A DNA stretch of 64,000 nucleotides from Dongia_A sp039808885 (GTDB lineage: Bacteria > Pseudomonadota > Alphaproteobacteria > Dongiales > Dongiaceae), in assembly GCA_039808885.1 (NCBI GenBank), contig JBDHTX010000007.1, positions 1 to 64,000 on the forward strand, read 5' to 3'. The translations under genes were made by a program, and so were the position numbers. Shown here piece by piece: positions 18,303 to 29,807 of the stretch (position 1 is the first letter of the stretch; each line of letters starts with the position of its first letter). The notes beneath the pieces were generated by a model. That model had not been told where the DNA came from. It ran no database searches and saw nothing but the letters and a program-made list of their open reading frames with translations.

Positions 18303-18983
18303 TCAGCGCCGGTGCAGCCACCAGCCCGTCTCGTTGATGGAATAGACCGGCTGGTAGTGGCGGATGGAATTGGCCGGCACCACCGAGGAGATCTGGTTGT
18401 CGAGCAGCATCGGATCGTCGCCGACATAGACCACCAGGACCGCATGGCCGACGCCGAGATTGAGATCCTGCAGCGCCACCACGCGCATGTCCTCGACCGG
18501 CACGCCCAGCGCCTTCAGCGCCATGTATTTGGAGATCGCGTAATCCTCGCAATCGCCATTCTTCTTCAGGAACTCGTACGGCGTCTCCCAGTAGTCTTCT
18601 TCGCCCCAGTTCTTGATGTCGAGGGTGTAGCGGTGGGCGTTCATCGCCCGGTTCACCTCCTTCATCTGGGTCTGCAGGTCCTTGCCCTGCAGATCGGCGA
18701 GGAACTCCTTCCAGCCCTTGGTGGTGCAGGTGGAGCTGTCGCAAGGCTTCTTGCCGTCGTCGAAGCGCTGGACCATGCCGGTCCACTTCGGGAATCGCGC
18801 CACCTTCTTGGAGAACAGCTCGATCGAGCCGAAGATCTTGGGATATTTGCGCGCCTCGGCGGGCGCCGCGGCGAGGGCGATGGCCAGGCTGACCAGCACA
18901 GCCGGGGCCAACCGCAGGCAGCCGCGCGCCCATGCGCCGACCGGCACGCCCCTATACCCTGCGATCCAGCGACTTGGCGCCAC
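18303..18983 (-). CDS. Bacterial transglutaminase-like cysteine peptidase (LapG-like, BTLCP)
   Basis: 226 residues from GTG at 18983, which has GAGGAA just upstream; an ATG at 19019 has no ribosome site and would overlap the CtrA motif region. A signal peptide ends near AAAPAEA. The mature part carries the Cys-His-Asp triad of the family: NGDCEDYAISKYM, VGHAVLVVY and MLLDNQ. LapG of Pseudomonas is the periplasmic protease that releases a large adhesin when cyclic-di-GMP falls. Here the downstream gene is a degenerate GGDEF-EAL protein and the divergent gene is a degenerate HD-GYP sensor, which suggests a variant of that control. No large RTX adhesin is in the window. Confidence 0.82.
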   Translation of the reverse strand: MAPSRWIAGYRGVPVGAWARGCLRLAPAVLVSLAIALAAAPAEARKYPKIFGSIELFSKKVARFPKWTGMVQRFDDGKKPCDSSTCTTKGWKEFLADLQGKDLQTQMKEVNRAMNAHRYTLDIKNWGEEDYWETPYEFLKKNGDCEDYAISKYMALKALGVPVEDMRVVALQDLNLGVGHAVLVVYVGDDPMLLDNQISSVVPANSIRHYQPVYSINETGWWLHRR

Positions 18984-19025
18984 GGCTGTTCCTCGTTCCT
19001 TGCCGCTCAAGCTGGGCATTTAAGA

Positions 19026-19040
19026 TTAATTTGCCGTTAA
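19026..19040. promoter_or_regulatory. CtrA-type motif TTAA-N7-TTAA
   Basis: TTAA at 19026-19029 and TTAA at 19037-19040 are separated by exactly seven bases, the spacing of the CtrA cell-cycle regulator site. It lies in the divergent gap between the LapG-like gene (GTG 18983) and the HD-GYP-like gene (GTG 19119, 78 bases away). In GC-rich DNA exact matches are rare. Binding by CtrA is inferred; the regulator is not in the window. Confidence 0.6.
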
Positions 19041-19118
19041 TTGGCCGTCTCCTAGGTTTATGTTAGCCTGCGGAACCTTCGCGACCACCGAACAAGGCCG
19101 TTACAACAGGAGTTTGCA

Positions 19119-21272
19119 GTGTCTGAGGGCGCATCCGGCGCGGAGCATGGCTTGTTCGAGCCGTTGCGGCCGAGGACCGGCCTCGATCCGAAAATCATCT
19201 TTCCCGCCATCATCCTGGTCGTGCTCGGCCTGGTCGGCGCCTGGGCGATCTACCAATTCGTCGCCAATGAGCGCGACCGCGAACTCACCCAGTGGCAGGT
19301 CCGCCTCGGCATCGTTGCCGACAGCCGGACCGTGGAGGTCGAGCGCTGGCTCGCCCGCAATGTCGCCGACCTGACCGCGCTGGCCGACAACGAATCGGTG
19401 CAGCTCTATGTCAGCTCGATCGACGAGCTCAGCGCCGAGCCGGACCAGCAGGACCAGGTCCAGGGCTTCCGCGAATACCTGCAGAACCTGCTGCTGGTGG
19501 CCGCCGAGCGCGGCGGGTTCGGCGACAAGGCCGGCGCGCAACCCAATTTCAACCAGGAAAAGGCCAGCACCGGCGGCATCCTCATCGTCGACAGCGCCGG
19601 CAAGGTCATCGCCACCTCGCCCGAGGCGCCGGCCTATGACGGCGCGCTGAAGGCCTTCGCCGAGAGCGTGCCCGCCGGCCAGGCCGTCACCGGACCGCTG
19701 CTGCTGGACGAGGACAAGCAGGCCACCATGACCTTCGTGGTGCCGCTGTTCGCGGTCCAGTCGGACAAGAGCGCCGCCGCGCAGATTGGCCGCATCATCG
19801 GCGTGAAGCGGGTGATGGCCGAGCTGTTCCCGCTGCTGCGCCAGCCGGGCGACGTCACCCGGACCGCGACCACCGTGCTGCTCTCCGGCGATGCCACCAA
19901 GGTCACCTATCTCTCGCCGATCGCGCGGCCGGGCCAGGCGGTGGAGCCGGCCGGCCTCGCCATGGAAAAGGCGACCCCGGCGCTCGACGCCGCCTTCGCC
20001 GTCGCAACCGGCGACGGCTTCGCCGCCGACCGCAAGGATTACCGCGGCCGCGACGTGCTGGTGACCTCGCGCGCGATCAAGGGCAGCCCGCCGGCGGCGC
20101 CCTGGGTCCTGATGCACGCCATCGACTATGCCGAGGCGCTCGGCCCGTCGGAATCGCGCGCCCGTTTCCTCACCATCATGCTGGGTCTCGGGCTGCTGCT
20201 GGTCGCGGTGGCGATCATCGCGGTGTGGCGCCACGGCTCCTCGCAGCGCGCCTCGGAGGCCGCCGACAAGTTCCAGCACCTGGCCCAGCAGTTCCAGGCG
20301 CAGAAGGACCTGCTGCAGCTGGTGACCGACAGCCAGCCGACCAGCATCTTCATCCTCGATCAGCAGCACCGCTACCGCTTCGCCAACCAGCAGGCGAGCC
20401 GCGCCGCCGGCATCACGCCGGGCGAGATGCTGGGCAAGGACATCGACGCGGTGATCGGCCCGGCGCTGGCCAAGCGCTACACCAATCTCAACGACCAGGC
20501 GCAGGAGACCGGCGCCGCGGTCACCGACGTGGCCCGCATGGAGCATGACGGCCAGCTGCAGGTGCTGCAATCGGAGCACATCCCGCTGAAGGGCCGCTCG
20601 GGCGCCGCCGCCGGCGTGCTGACCGTCGAGCGCGACATCACCGACGTGGTGACCGAGCGCGAGAAGCGCGCCCGCACCTTGCAGAACCTGGTGAAGACGC
20701 TGGTGGGCGTGGTCGACCGCCGCGACCCCTTCGCCGCCAACCATTCCATGCGCGTGGCCAAGGTGGCGGGCGCCGTGGCGCGCGAGATGGGTTTGACCGA
20801 GATCGAGGCCGACACCACCGAGATCGCCGGCAACCTGCTCAATCTCGGCAAGATCATGATCCCGCCCGAGGTGCTGGCCAAGACCGGCGACCTGACCGAG
20901 GACGAGCGGCGCATGCTGCGCAACTCGGTGCAGATGAGCGCCGACATGCTGCAGAACATCGAGTTCGACGGCCCGGTGGTGGAGACCCTGCGCCAGGCCC
21001 AGGAACGCTGGGACGGCAGCGGCCAGCCGCGCGGCCTGAAGGGCGAGGCGATCCTGGTCACCGCCCGCATCATCGCCGTCGCCAACGCCCTGGTCGGCAT
21101 GATCAGCGACCGCGCCTTCCGCCAGGGCATGTCGATCGATGCGGCGATCGAGATCCTGTTCAAGGAATCCGGCAAGGCCTATGACCGCCGCGTGGTGGCC
21201 GCGCTGGTCAACTATCTCGACAACCGCGACGGCCGCAGCCAGATCGGCGACGCGCTGCCGACGGCGGGCTAG
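19119..21272 (+). CDS. Membrane sensor with periplasmic Cache-like domain, PAS and degenerate HD-GYP domain
   Basis: 717 residues from a GTG with AGGAG six bases upstream. Order: membrane helix about 26-48, a large periplasmic Cache-like region (50-348), helix about 350-371, PAS (395-515), then an HD-GYP fold (530-700). The HD-GYP landmarks are eroded: the usual LHDIGK is NLLNLGKIMIP, the HHE motif is AQERWDGSGQP, and the later Asp of VADxF is VANALVG. The metal ligands needed to cleave cyclic-di-GMP are thus missing, so it is probably a signalling or scaffold domain. It is divergent from the LapG-like gene with a CtrA motif between, and converges on the MmcB-like gene eight bases away. Confidence 0.82.
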   Translation: MSEGASGAEHGLFEPLRPRTGLDPKIIFPAIILVVLGLVGAWAIYQFVANERDRELTQWQVRLGIVADSRTVEVERWLARNVADLTALADNESVQLYVSSIDELSAEPDQQDQVQGFREYLQNLLLVAAERGGFGDKAGAQPNFNQEKASTGGILIVDSAGKVIATSPEAPAYDGALKAFAESVPAGQAVTGPLLLDEDKQATMTFVVPLFAVQSDKSAAAQIGRIIGVKRVMAELFPLLRQPGDVTRTATTVLLSGDATKVTYLSPIARPGQAVEPAGLAMEKATPALDAAFAVATGDGFAADRKDYRGRDVLVTSRAIKGSPPAAPWVLMHAIDYAEALGPSESRARFLTIMLGLGLLLVAVAIIAVWRHGSSQRASEAADKFQHLAQQFQAQKDLLQLVTDSQPTSIFILDQQHRYRFANQQASRAAGITPGEMLGKDIDAVIGPALAKRYTNLNDQAQETGAAVTDVARMEHDGQLQVLQSEHIPLKGRSGAAAGVLTVERDITDVVTEREKRARTLQNLVKTLVGVVDRRDPFAANHSMRVAKVAGAVAREMGLTEIEADTTEIAGNLLNLGKIMIPPEVLAKTGDLTEDERRMLRNSVQMSADMLQNIEFDGPVVETLRQAQERWDGSGQPRGLKGEAILVTARIIAVANALVGMISDRAFRQGMSIDAAIEILFKESGKAYDRRVVAALVNYLDNRDGRSQIGDALPTAG

Positions 21273-21280
21273 GCAACCGC

Positions 21281-21727
21281 CTACGGCAACTCCCCGTCGA
21301 ACAGCCGGGCCAGGCGCCGGCTGGCGGTCAGCGCCACGCCGAGGATCAGGCTGCGGCGGCGGTTGCCGTTGATGGCGGCGGTTTCCGATTCGCGCAGCAC
21401 CGAGCCGCCATGGGCGTCGGCAACGATCAGTCCGACATCTCCGGGCAGCAGATCCTGCGGGAAGACCGGTTCGACGGCGAAATAGAAGCGGTCGCAATAT
21501 TCCAGATACTCGTGCCATTTGCGGTCGGCGGCGAAATCGGCGCGAGAGGACTTGATCTCCACGATCACCACCTGGCCGGCGCCGTCGATGGCGAGGATGT
21601 CCGCCCGCCGGCCATTGCCCAGGGTGTATTCGGCGAGCGCGGCATAGCCCAGCCCTTCCAGCAGGCGGATGACGCCGCGGGCGATGCGCTGGGCGGTGGC
21701 TGGCAGTTGCGGATCCGGATCGGTCAT
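21281..21727 (-). CDS. mmcB: MmcB family DNA repair protein
   Basis: 148 residues from the ATG at 21727 (GAGGATGACCAG upstream); in-frame sequence further upstream overlaps mtgA and is unlikely to be translated. The core RRADILAIDGAGQVVIVEIKSSRADFAAD has the Asp...Glu-x-Lys arrangement of a PD-(D/E)XK nuclease fold, and the family-like DRKWHEYLEYCDRFYFAV follows. Caulobacter MmcB acts in SOS-induced mutagenesis with ImuABC. None of those partners is in the window. The gene converges on the HD-GYP-like gene and is divergent from mtgA. Confidence 0.85.
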   Translation of the reverse strand: MTDPDPQLPATAQRIARGVIRLLEGLGYAALAEYTLGNGRRADILAIDGAGQVVIVEIKSSRADFAADRKWHEYLEYCDRFYFAVEPVFPQDLLPGDVGLIVADAHGGSVLRESETAAINGNRRRSLILGVALTASRRLARLFDGELP

Positions 21728-21869
21728 CTGGTCATCCTCGTGCGCGCGCGTCATCCTGCGTCGGCGGCCTGCCGGTCGCAACCTTGCGCCCCGCGACCGG
21801 GCCGGGACGGGCCCTTGCGTCCCGGGCGGGCTCTTGTCGGCGACATTGCGCGTCTTTATCAAGTTCGCG

Positions 21870-22676
21870 ATGAGCGATCTGCGCGCCCCCTCCTCCGAGG
21901 TCGAGTCGCCGGCCGCGGCGGCGGCCCCGGGCGCGGATGGCGCGGCCCCGCCAATCGCCGTCCCTGCTCTGGCCACGCCACAGCCGGGCCGGTTGCGTCG
22001 CGCCTGGCGCTGGCTGCTCCGCGCCGCCGTCCTGGTGCTGATCGCCAGCCTGGCGCTTGCCGCGCTCTACCGCTTCGTGCCGGTGCCGGTAACCCCGCTC
22101 ATGGTGCTGCGCCTGTTCGAGGGCGAAGGCTTCGCCAAGGACTGGGTCGCCTATGACGAGATCTCGCCCAACCTGGCGCGCGCGGTGATCGCGGCGGAGG
22201 ACAGCGGGTTCTGCCAGCATTGGGGTTTCGATTTCGAGGCGATCCAGCGCGCCCTGCAGCACAACGAGAAGTCAGACCGCCTGCGCGGCGGCAGCACCAT
22301 CAGCAACCAGACCGCCAAGAACGTCTTTCTGTGGCCCGGCGACACCCGCATCGGTCGCTATTCGCGCAAGGCGATCGAGCCCTTCTTCACCTTGTTGATC
22401 GAGGTCATGTGGGGCAAGCGGCGCATCCTCGAGGTCTATCTGAACGTCGTCGAATGGGGTCATGGCATCTACGGGGCGGAGGCGGCGGCGCAATACCACT
22501 TCCACAAACCCGCCAGCGCGCTCAGCCGGCGGGAGGCGGCCCTGCTGGCGGCCGTGCTGCCCAATCCGCGCCGTTTCGATGCCGGCAAGCCCAGCAACTA
22601 CGTCAAGCGCCGGGCCAATGCGATCCAGGGGCGGATGAACGACGTGGCCGATCCGACCGGCTCGCCCTGCCAATAG
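21870..22676 (+). CDS. mtgA: Monofunctional biosynthetic peptidoglycan transglycosylase
   Basis: 268 residues. After a proline/alanine-rich cytoplasmic tail and a membrane helix (about 48-69) comes the GT51 glycosyltransferase domain: motif 1 AEDSGFCQHWGFD with catalytic Glu110, motif 2 GGSTISNQTAKNVFL, motif 3 RKAIEPFFTLLIE-like and the EVYLNVVEWGHGIYGAEAA motif 4. It polymerises lipid II into glycan strands in the periplasm. There is no transpeptidase domain. The start at 21870 gives a normal length; ribosome-site support is weak. Confidence 0.93.
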   Translation: MSDLRAPSSEVESPAAAAAPGADGAAPPIAVPALATPQPGRLRRAWRWLLRAAVLVLIASLALAALYRFVPVPVTPLMVLRLFEGEGFAKDWVAYDEISPNLARAVIAAEDSGFCQHWGFDFEAIQRALQHNEKSDRLRGGSTISNQTAKNVFLWPGDTRIGRYSRKAIEPFFTLLIEVMWGKRRILEVYLNVVEWGHGIYGAEAAAQYHFHKPASALSRREAALLAAVLPNPRRFDAGKPSNYVKRRANAIQGRMNDVADPTGSPCQ

Positions 22677-22928
22677 GCGGCCGGGCGAGTCCACAACCAC
22701 CATTTGGTAAGAACAACGGAGAATCCCTACATCTTGTAGCAGGCGCCAGGGAGCCTCGCGGTTACATCCCGCCTATAGCGCAAGACAGCCCGGTATCGCT
22801 GGCCCGGAAGGCGGCTGTTAACTATACTATCCTTTGAAATTACTCAATGAAATCGAGACATAAACGAATTATCCACGATTCCATCCCCAAGATGCCGTTT
22901 TGGCAGTGATCGGTTTCCAATCCATCCG

Positions 22929-26339
<3,411 letters not shown>

Positions 26340-26345
26340 TCCCGG

Positions 26346-27062
26346 CTAGGGAAAACGGTTCTCCACCACCAGCACCCAGGGACGGTCATGGGTGAGGTCA
26401 AGACGGCCCAGGCCGTCGACCTGCCGCACCGTCTTCGACACCGAATTGCGCACGTTGCCGCCGATGCTCTCCAGCCGCGTGCCGTCGACGGCGACGACCA
26501 GGTCGCAATGCATCGGCGTGCCGTCGGGAATGCGGTCGAAGGCGGGGAGGCTGGCCCCGGCCCGGGTGGCGCAGATCAGGTCGCCTGGCTTCGGCGCATA
26601 GCTCCGGGCGTCGCGCAGGGCGAAGCGGGCGCCGGGCCGCTCCTGCATCCGCCCGATGTCGCGCAGATAATCGGCATGCAGGCCGCTGAGGGTGAAGGCG
26701 CCGGCGGGCACGCCGGATTCGACCATCAGCCAGGAGATGAAAGCCGCCGACCAGGGCTTGTCGCAATCCTGGCCGGTCCAGTCCTCATCCACCGCGCGCC
26801 AGTATTCGGCGATGCGCGGGCTGCCCCGGCGCTCGTCCTCCCACACGCCCACGGGATCGATGCGCTCCCGGCCGCCATCGTGATAGATGGTCTGGCCGCC
26901 GAACGCGTTCCATTCGGCCGCGGCCAACCTTAGGATGTTGCCGCGCACCAGGGCGGGATCGACGGGCGGGCGTTGCGGCACCACGGCGCAGCCGGCGGCA
27001 CCGATCAGCAGGCCGCCCAGAATTCCCCGCAGAACCGCCCGCCGGAGGACTTGCAGGATCAT
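26346..27062 (-). CDS. DUF2272 domain-containing probable lipoprotein
   Basis: 238 residues from the ATG at 27062 (GGAG seven bases upstream); a GTG two codons earlier is also possible. The N-terminus is a hydrophobic signal ending GAAGC, a weak lipobox, so an outer-envelope lipoprotein is likely. The body matches DUF2272: DCDKPWSAAFISWLMVESG with a Cys-Trp-Ser context, and later CDLVV and SIGGN motifs, which suggest an NlpC/P60- or CHAP-like cysteine peptidase fold. Its substrate is unknown. It is convergent with the large kinase gene and divergent from rlmH (45-base gap). Confidence 0.82.
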   Translation of the reverse strand: MILQVLRRAVLRGILGGLLIGAAGCAVVPQRPPVDPALVRGNILRLAAAEWNAFGGQTIYHDGGRERIDPVGVWEDERRGSPRIAEYWRAVDEDWTGQDCDKPWSAAFISWLMVESGVPAGAFTLSGLHADYLRDIGRMQERPGARFALRDARSYAPKPGDLICATRAGASLPAFDRIPDGTPMHCDLVVAVDGTRLESIGGNVRNSVSKTVRQVDGLGRLDLTHDRPWVLVVENRFP

Positions 27063-27107
27063 GACCACGCTCCACCCTCGTCAAGCCAACAGCGGCGCCA
27101 GCCTGTC

Positions 27108-27602
27108 ATGAAGCTGCGGGTTTTGGCAGTGGGTCGGCTGAAATCCGGGCCGGAGCAGGCGCTGATCGCCGAATACGCCAAGCGGCTGCAATGGCCGCTC
27201 AGCCTCGAGGAGGTGGAGGAGCGGCGGCCGCTGGCCGGCGCCGCCCTGAAAGCGCGCGAGGCGGAGTTGCTGGCCGCGGCCCTGGACCAGCCGCGCGGCA
27301 GGAAGGGCGATTCCGGGAAAGCGGGCCGCCGCATCCTGGTGGCGCTGGACGAACGCGGCAAATCCCTGACCAGCCGGGATTTCGCCCGCCAGCTGGCGGC
27401 CTGGCAGGACCAGGGTGCGGCCGAGGCGGTGTTCCTCCTGGGCGGCGCCGATGGCCTCGCCGAGTCGCTGCGGAACGGGGCCGATCTGCTGCTGTCGCTG
27501 GGGCAAATGACTTGGCCGCATATGCTGGCGCGTGCCATGTTGGTGGAGCAAATATACCGCGCCCAGCAGATCCTGGCCGGGCACCCGTACCACCGCGATT
27601 AG
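27108..27602 (+). CDS. rlmH: 23S rRNA (pseudouridine1915-N3)-methyltransferase
   Basis: 164 residues, close to the family's usual 155-160. The SPOUT fold is clear from VFLLGGADGLAESLR (AdoMet knot), LSLGQMTWPHMLARAMLVEQIYRA and the C-terminal GHPYHRD, all diagnostic of RlmH. It methylates pseudouridine 1915 in helix 69 of 23S rRNA. It leads a rightward run that continues through a lipoprotein, gpmI, envC, ctpA and rppH. Confidence 0.96.
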   Translation: MKLRVLAVGRLKSGPEQALIAEYAKRLQWPLSLEEVEERRPLAGAALKAREAELLAAALDQPRGRKGDSGKAGRRILVALDERGKSLTSRDFARQLAAWQDQGAAEAVFLLGGADGLAESLRNGADLLLSLGQMTWPHMLARAMLVEQIYRAQQILAGHPYHRD

Positions 27603-27643
27603 CCCGTCCGAGAAACCGGAAGGCATCGCTCTTGGAGACCCGC

Positions 27644-28231
27644 ATGCGCCTCTTGCGTCCATTGCGCCTGGCCGCCGCCGCCCTCGCCGCAACGCTTGCC
27701 GTCACCCTCGCCGGCTGCCTGGACGAATCCGAGCACCCGGTTTCCGCGGCCGACCCGGCGCAGGAAGACCCGCGCCTGTGGGGCGCCTGGCTCAACCTGC
27801 AGGAGGACGGCTTCACCATCGTGCATGTCCAGGCGACCGAGAAGCACGGCCTGCACATCATTGCCATCGACCACGGCGTCGAAGGCATCGGCGGCGAGCC
27901 GGATGTCTACGAGGCTTTCGCTTCCAGGCTGCCCGTCGGCGACTATCTGAATGTCGAGGTGACCGGCGACGAGGCCGGCTATCTGATCGGCAAATACAGC
28001 TTCGACGGCAAGGACGCGCTGTCGGTCGCCTTCCCGGCGGAAGCGGCGTTGAAGGCCGCGATCGCGGGCGGCGCGTTGCCGGGCAAGATCACCGACGAGA
28101 ACGGCGTGCTCGATCTGCGCATCACCGCCAGCTCGGAGCAATGGCAGGCCTTCCTGGCCAAGCCGCCTGCGGATTTCTTCAACGAGCCGATCCAGTTCCA
28201 GCGCGTCGGCCCATCCTATGTCAGCGAGTGA
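27644..28231 (+). CDS. Hypothetical lipoprotein
   Basis: 195 residues from the ATG at 27644, which has GGAG six bases upstream. The signal peptide ends in a good lipobox, VTLAGC, giving a lipid-anchored mature protein starting at Cys near residue 26. The mature domain (about 170 residues) is acidic with alternating hydrophobic strands, suggesting a beta-rich fold, and contains DPRLWGAWLN near its start. I do not recognise a named family. It lies between rlmH and gpmI on the same strand and probably belongs to that transcription unit. Confidence 0.75.
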   Translation: MRLLRPLRLAAAALAATLAVTLAGCLDESEHPVSAADPAQEDPRLWGAWLNLQEDGFTIVHVQATEKHGLHIIAIDHGVEGIGGEPDVYEAFASRLPVGDYLNVEVTGDEAGYLIGKYSFDGKDALSVAFPAEAALKAAIAGGALPGKITDENGVLDLRITASSEQWQAFLAKPPADFFNEPIQFQRVGPSYVSE

Positions 28232-28247
28232 GAGGCGAGAGACCAGC

Positions 28248-29807
28248 GTGAGCAAGCGACCGAAACCCGTTGTGCTGTGCATCCTCGACGGCTGGGGCCA
28301 TCGCCCGCAGACCGACCACAACGCCGTCGAACAGGCGGCGACGCCGAACTGGCACGCGCTGCTGCGCGACTGCCCGCACGCGCTGATCGACGCCTCGGAA
28401 CTGCATGTCGGATTGCCGGAAGGCCAGATGGGCAATTCCGAAGTCGGCCACATGAACCTGGGCGCCGGGCGCGTGGTCATGCAGGACCTGCCGCGCATCG
28501 ACCAGGCGATCGCCAGCGGCGAACTGGCGCGCAATCCGCAGTTGCGCGATTTCATCGCCAGGCTGAAGCGGAGCGGCGGCACCTGCCACCTGATGGGCCT
28601 GCTGTCGGCGGGCGGCGTGCACTCGCACCAGGATCACCTGGTCGCGCTGGCCAGGATCGTCGCCGCGGAGGGTGTCAGGGTCGCCCTGCACGGCTTCCTC
28701 GACGGCCGCGACACGCCGCCCAGCAGCGCGAAACAATTCGTGGCCCAGGTCGCCGCGGCCATCGCCGGCCATCCCGGCATCTTCTTCGCCACCATCGGCG
28801 GGCGCTATTTCGCCATGGATCGCGACAAGCGCTGGGAGCGGGTCGAGCTTGCCTATGACGCGTTCTTCGGCGCGGCACCCTATCGCGCGGCCAGCGTCCA
28901 GGAGGCGGTCGCCGCCGCCTATGCGCGCGAGGAGACCGACGAATTCGTCAAGCCGACCCTGATCGGCGATTTCGCCGGCATCCGGGACGGCGACGGGCTG
29001 CTGATGGGGAATTTCCGCGCCGATCGCGCGCGGCAGATCCTGACCACCCTGCTCGATCCCGCCTTCGACGGCTTCCCGCGCAAGAAGGTGGCGAAATTCG
29101 CCGCCGTGCTCGGGCTGGTCGAATATTCCAGCGCGCTCGCCAAGCTGATGCCCTGCGTGTTCCCGCCGGCGGAGCTGACCGAGACCCTGGGCGAGATCGT
29201 GGCCAAGGCGGGGCTCAGGCAATTGCGCATCGCCGAGACCGAGAAATATGCCCACGTCACCTTCTTCTTCAACGGCGGCGAGGAGCGGCTGTTCCCCGGC
29301 GAGGAGCGCATCCTGGTGCCCTCGCCGAAGGTCGCGACCTACGACCTGCAGCCGGAGATGTCGGCCTATGAGGTGACCGACAAGCTGGTGGCGGCGATCG
29401 AGTCCGACGCCTTCGACCTGGTGGTGGTGAATTTCGCTAACACCGACATGGTCGGGCATAGCGGCGACCTTGCCGCGGCGATCAAGGCGGTCGAGGCGGT
29501 CGATCGCTGCCTGGGCCGGCTGCGCGCGGCGGTCGAGGCCAAGGGCGGCGCGCTGCTGATCACCGCCGATCACGGCAATGCCGAGACCATGCAGGACCCG
29601 GTCACCGGCGAGCCGCATACCGCGCACACGCTGAACCGCGTGCCGGTGATCGTGCTCGGCGCCGGCCAGCGCCGCGTCGTCGACGGCAAGCTCGCCGACG
29701 TGGCGCCGACCCTGCTGGAGCTGATGGGCCTGCCCAAGCCGGCGGCGATGACCGGTCATTCGCTGTTGTCGCCGCGTGAGGAATCCCGCGCCCGTGCCAC
29801 GGCGTAA
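28248..29807 (+). CDS. gpmI: 2,3-bisphosphoglycerate-independent phosphoglycerate mutase
   Basis: 519 residues from GTG at 28248; an ATG at 28218 would overlap the lipoprotein gene and lacks a better ribosome site. The alkaline-phosphatase-like metalloenzyme motifs are present: LDGWG near the N-terminus, the phosphoserine motif GQMGNSEVGHMNLG (Ser64), the DGRDTPP and NFRADRARQ segments, NFANTDMVGHSG and TADHGNAE. It interconverts 2- and 3-phosphoglycerate using two manganese ions. The stop codon lies inside a 12-base tandem repeat that also encodes the start of envC. Confidence 0.96.
   Translation: MSKRPKPVVLCILDGWGHRPQTDHNAVEQAATPNWHALLRDCPHALIDASELHVGLPEGQMGNSEVGHMNLGAGRVVMQDLPRIDQAIASGELARNPQLRDFIARLKRSGGTCHLMGLLSAGGVHSHQDHLVALARIVAAEGVRVALHGFLDGRDTPPSSAKQFVAQVAAAIAGHPGIFFATIGGRYFAMDRDKRWERVELAYDAFFGAAPYRAASVQEAVAAAYAREETDEFVKPTLIGDFAGIRDGDGLLMGNFRADRARQILTTLLDPAFDGFPRKKVAKFAAVLGLVEYSSALAKLMPCVFPPAELTETLGEIVAKAGLRQLRIAETEKYAHVTFFFNGGEERLFPGEERILVPSPKVATYDLQPEMSAYEVTDKLVAAIESDAFDLVVVNFANTDMVGHSGDLAAAIKAVEAVDRCLGRLRAAVEAKGGALLITADHGNAETMQDPVTGEPHTAHTLNRVPVIVLGAGQRRVVDGKLADVAPTLLELMGLPKPAAMTGHSLLSPREESRARATA

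Noticed and set aside
18303..19019. ATG at 19019 as start of the LapG-like gene
   Set aside because: No ribosome site precedes it and it would place 12 extra polar residues before the signal peptide; GTG at 18983 has GAGGAA just upstream.
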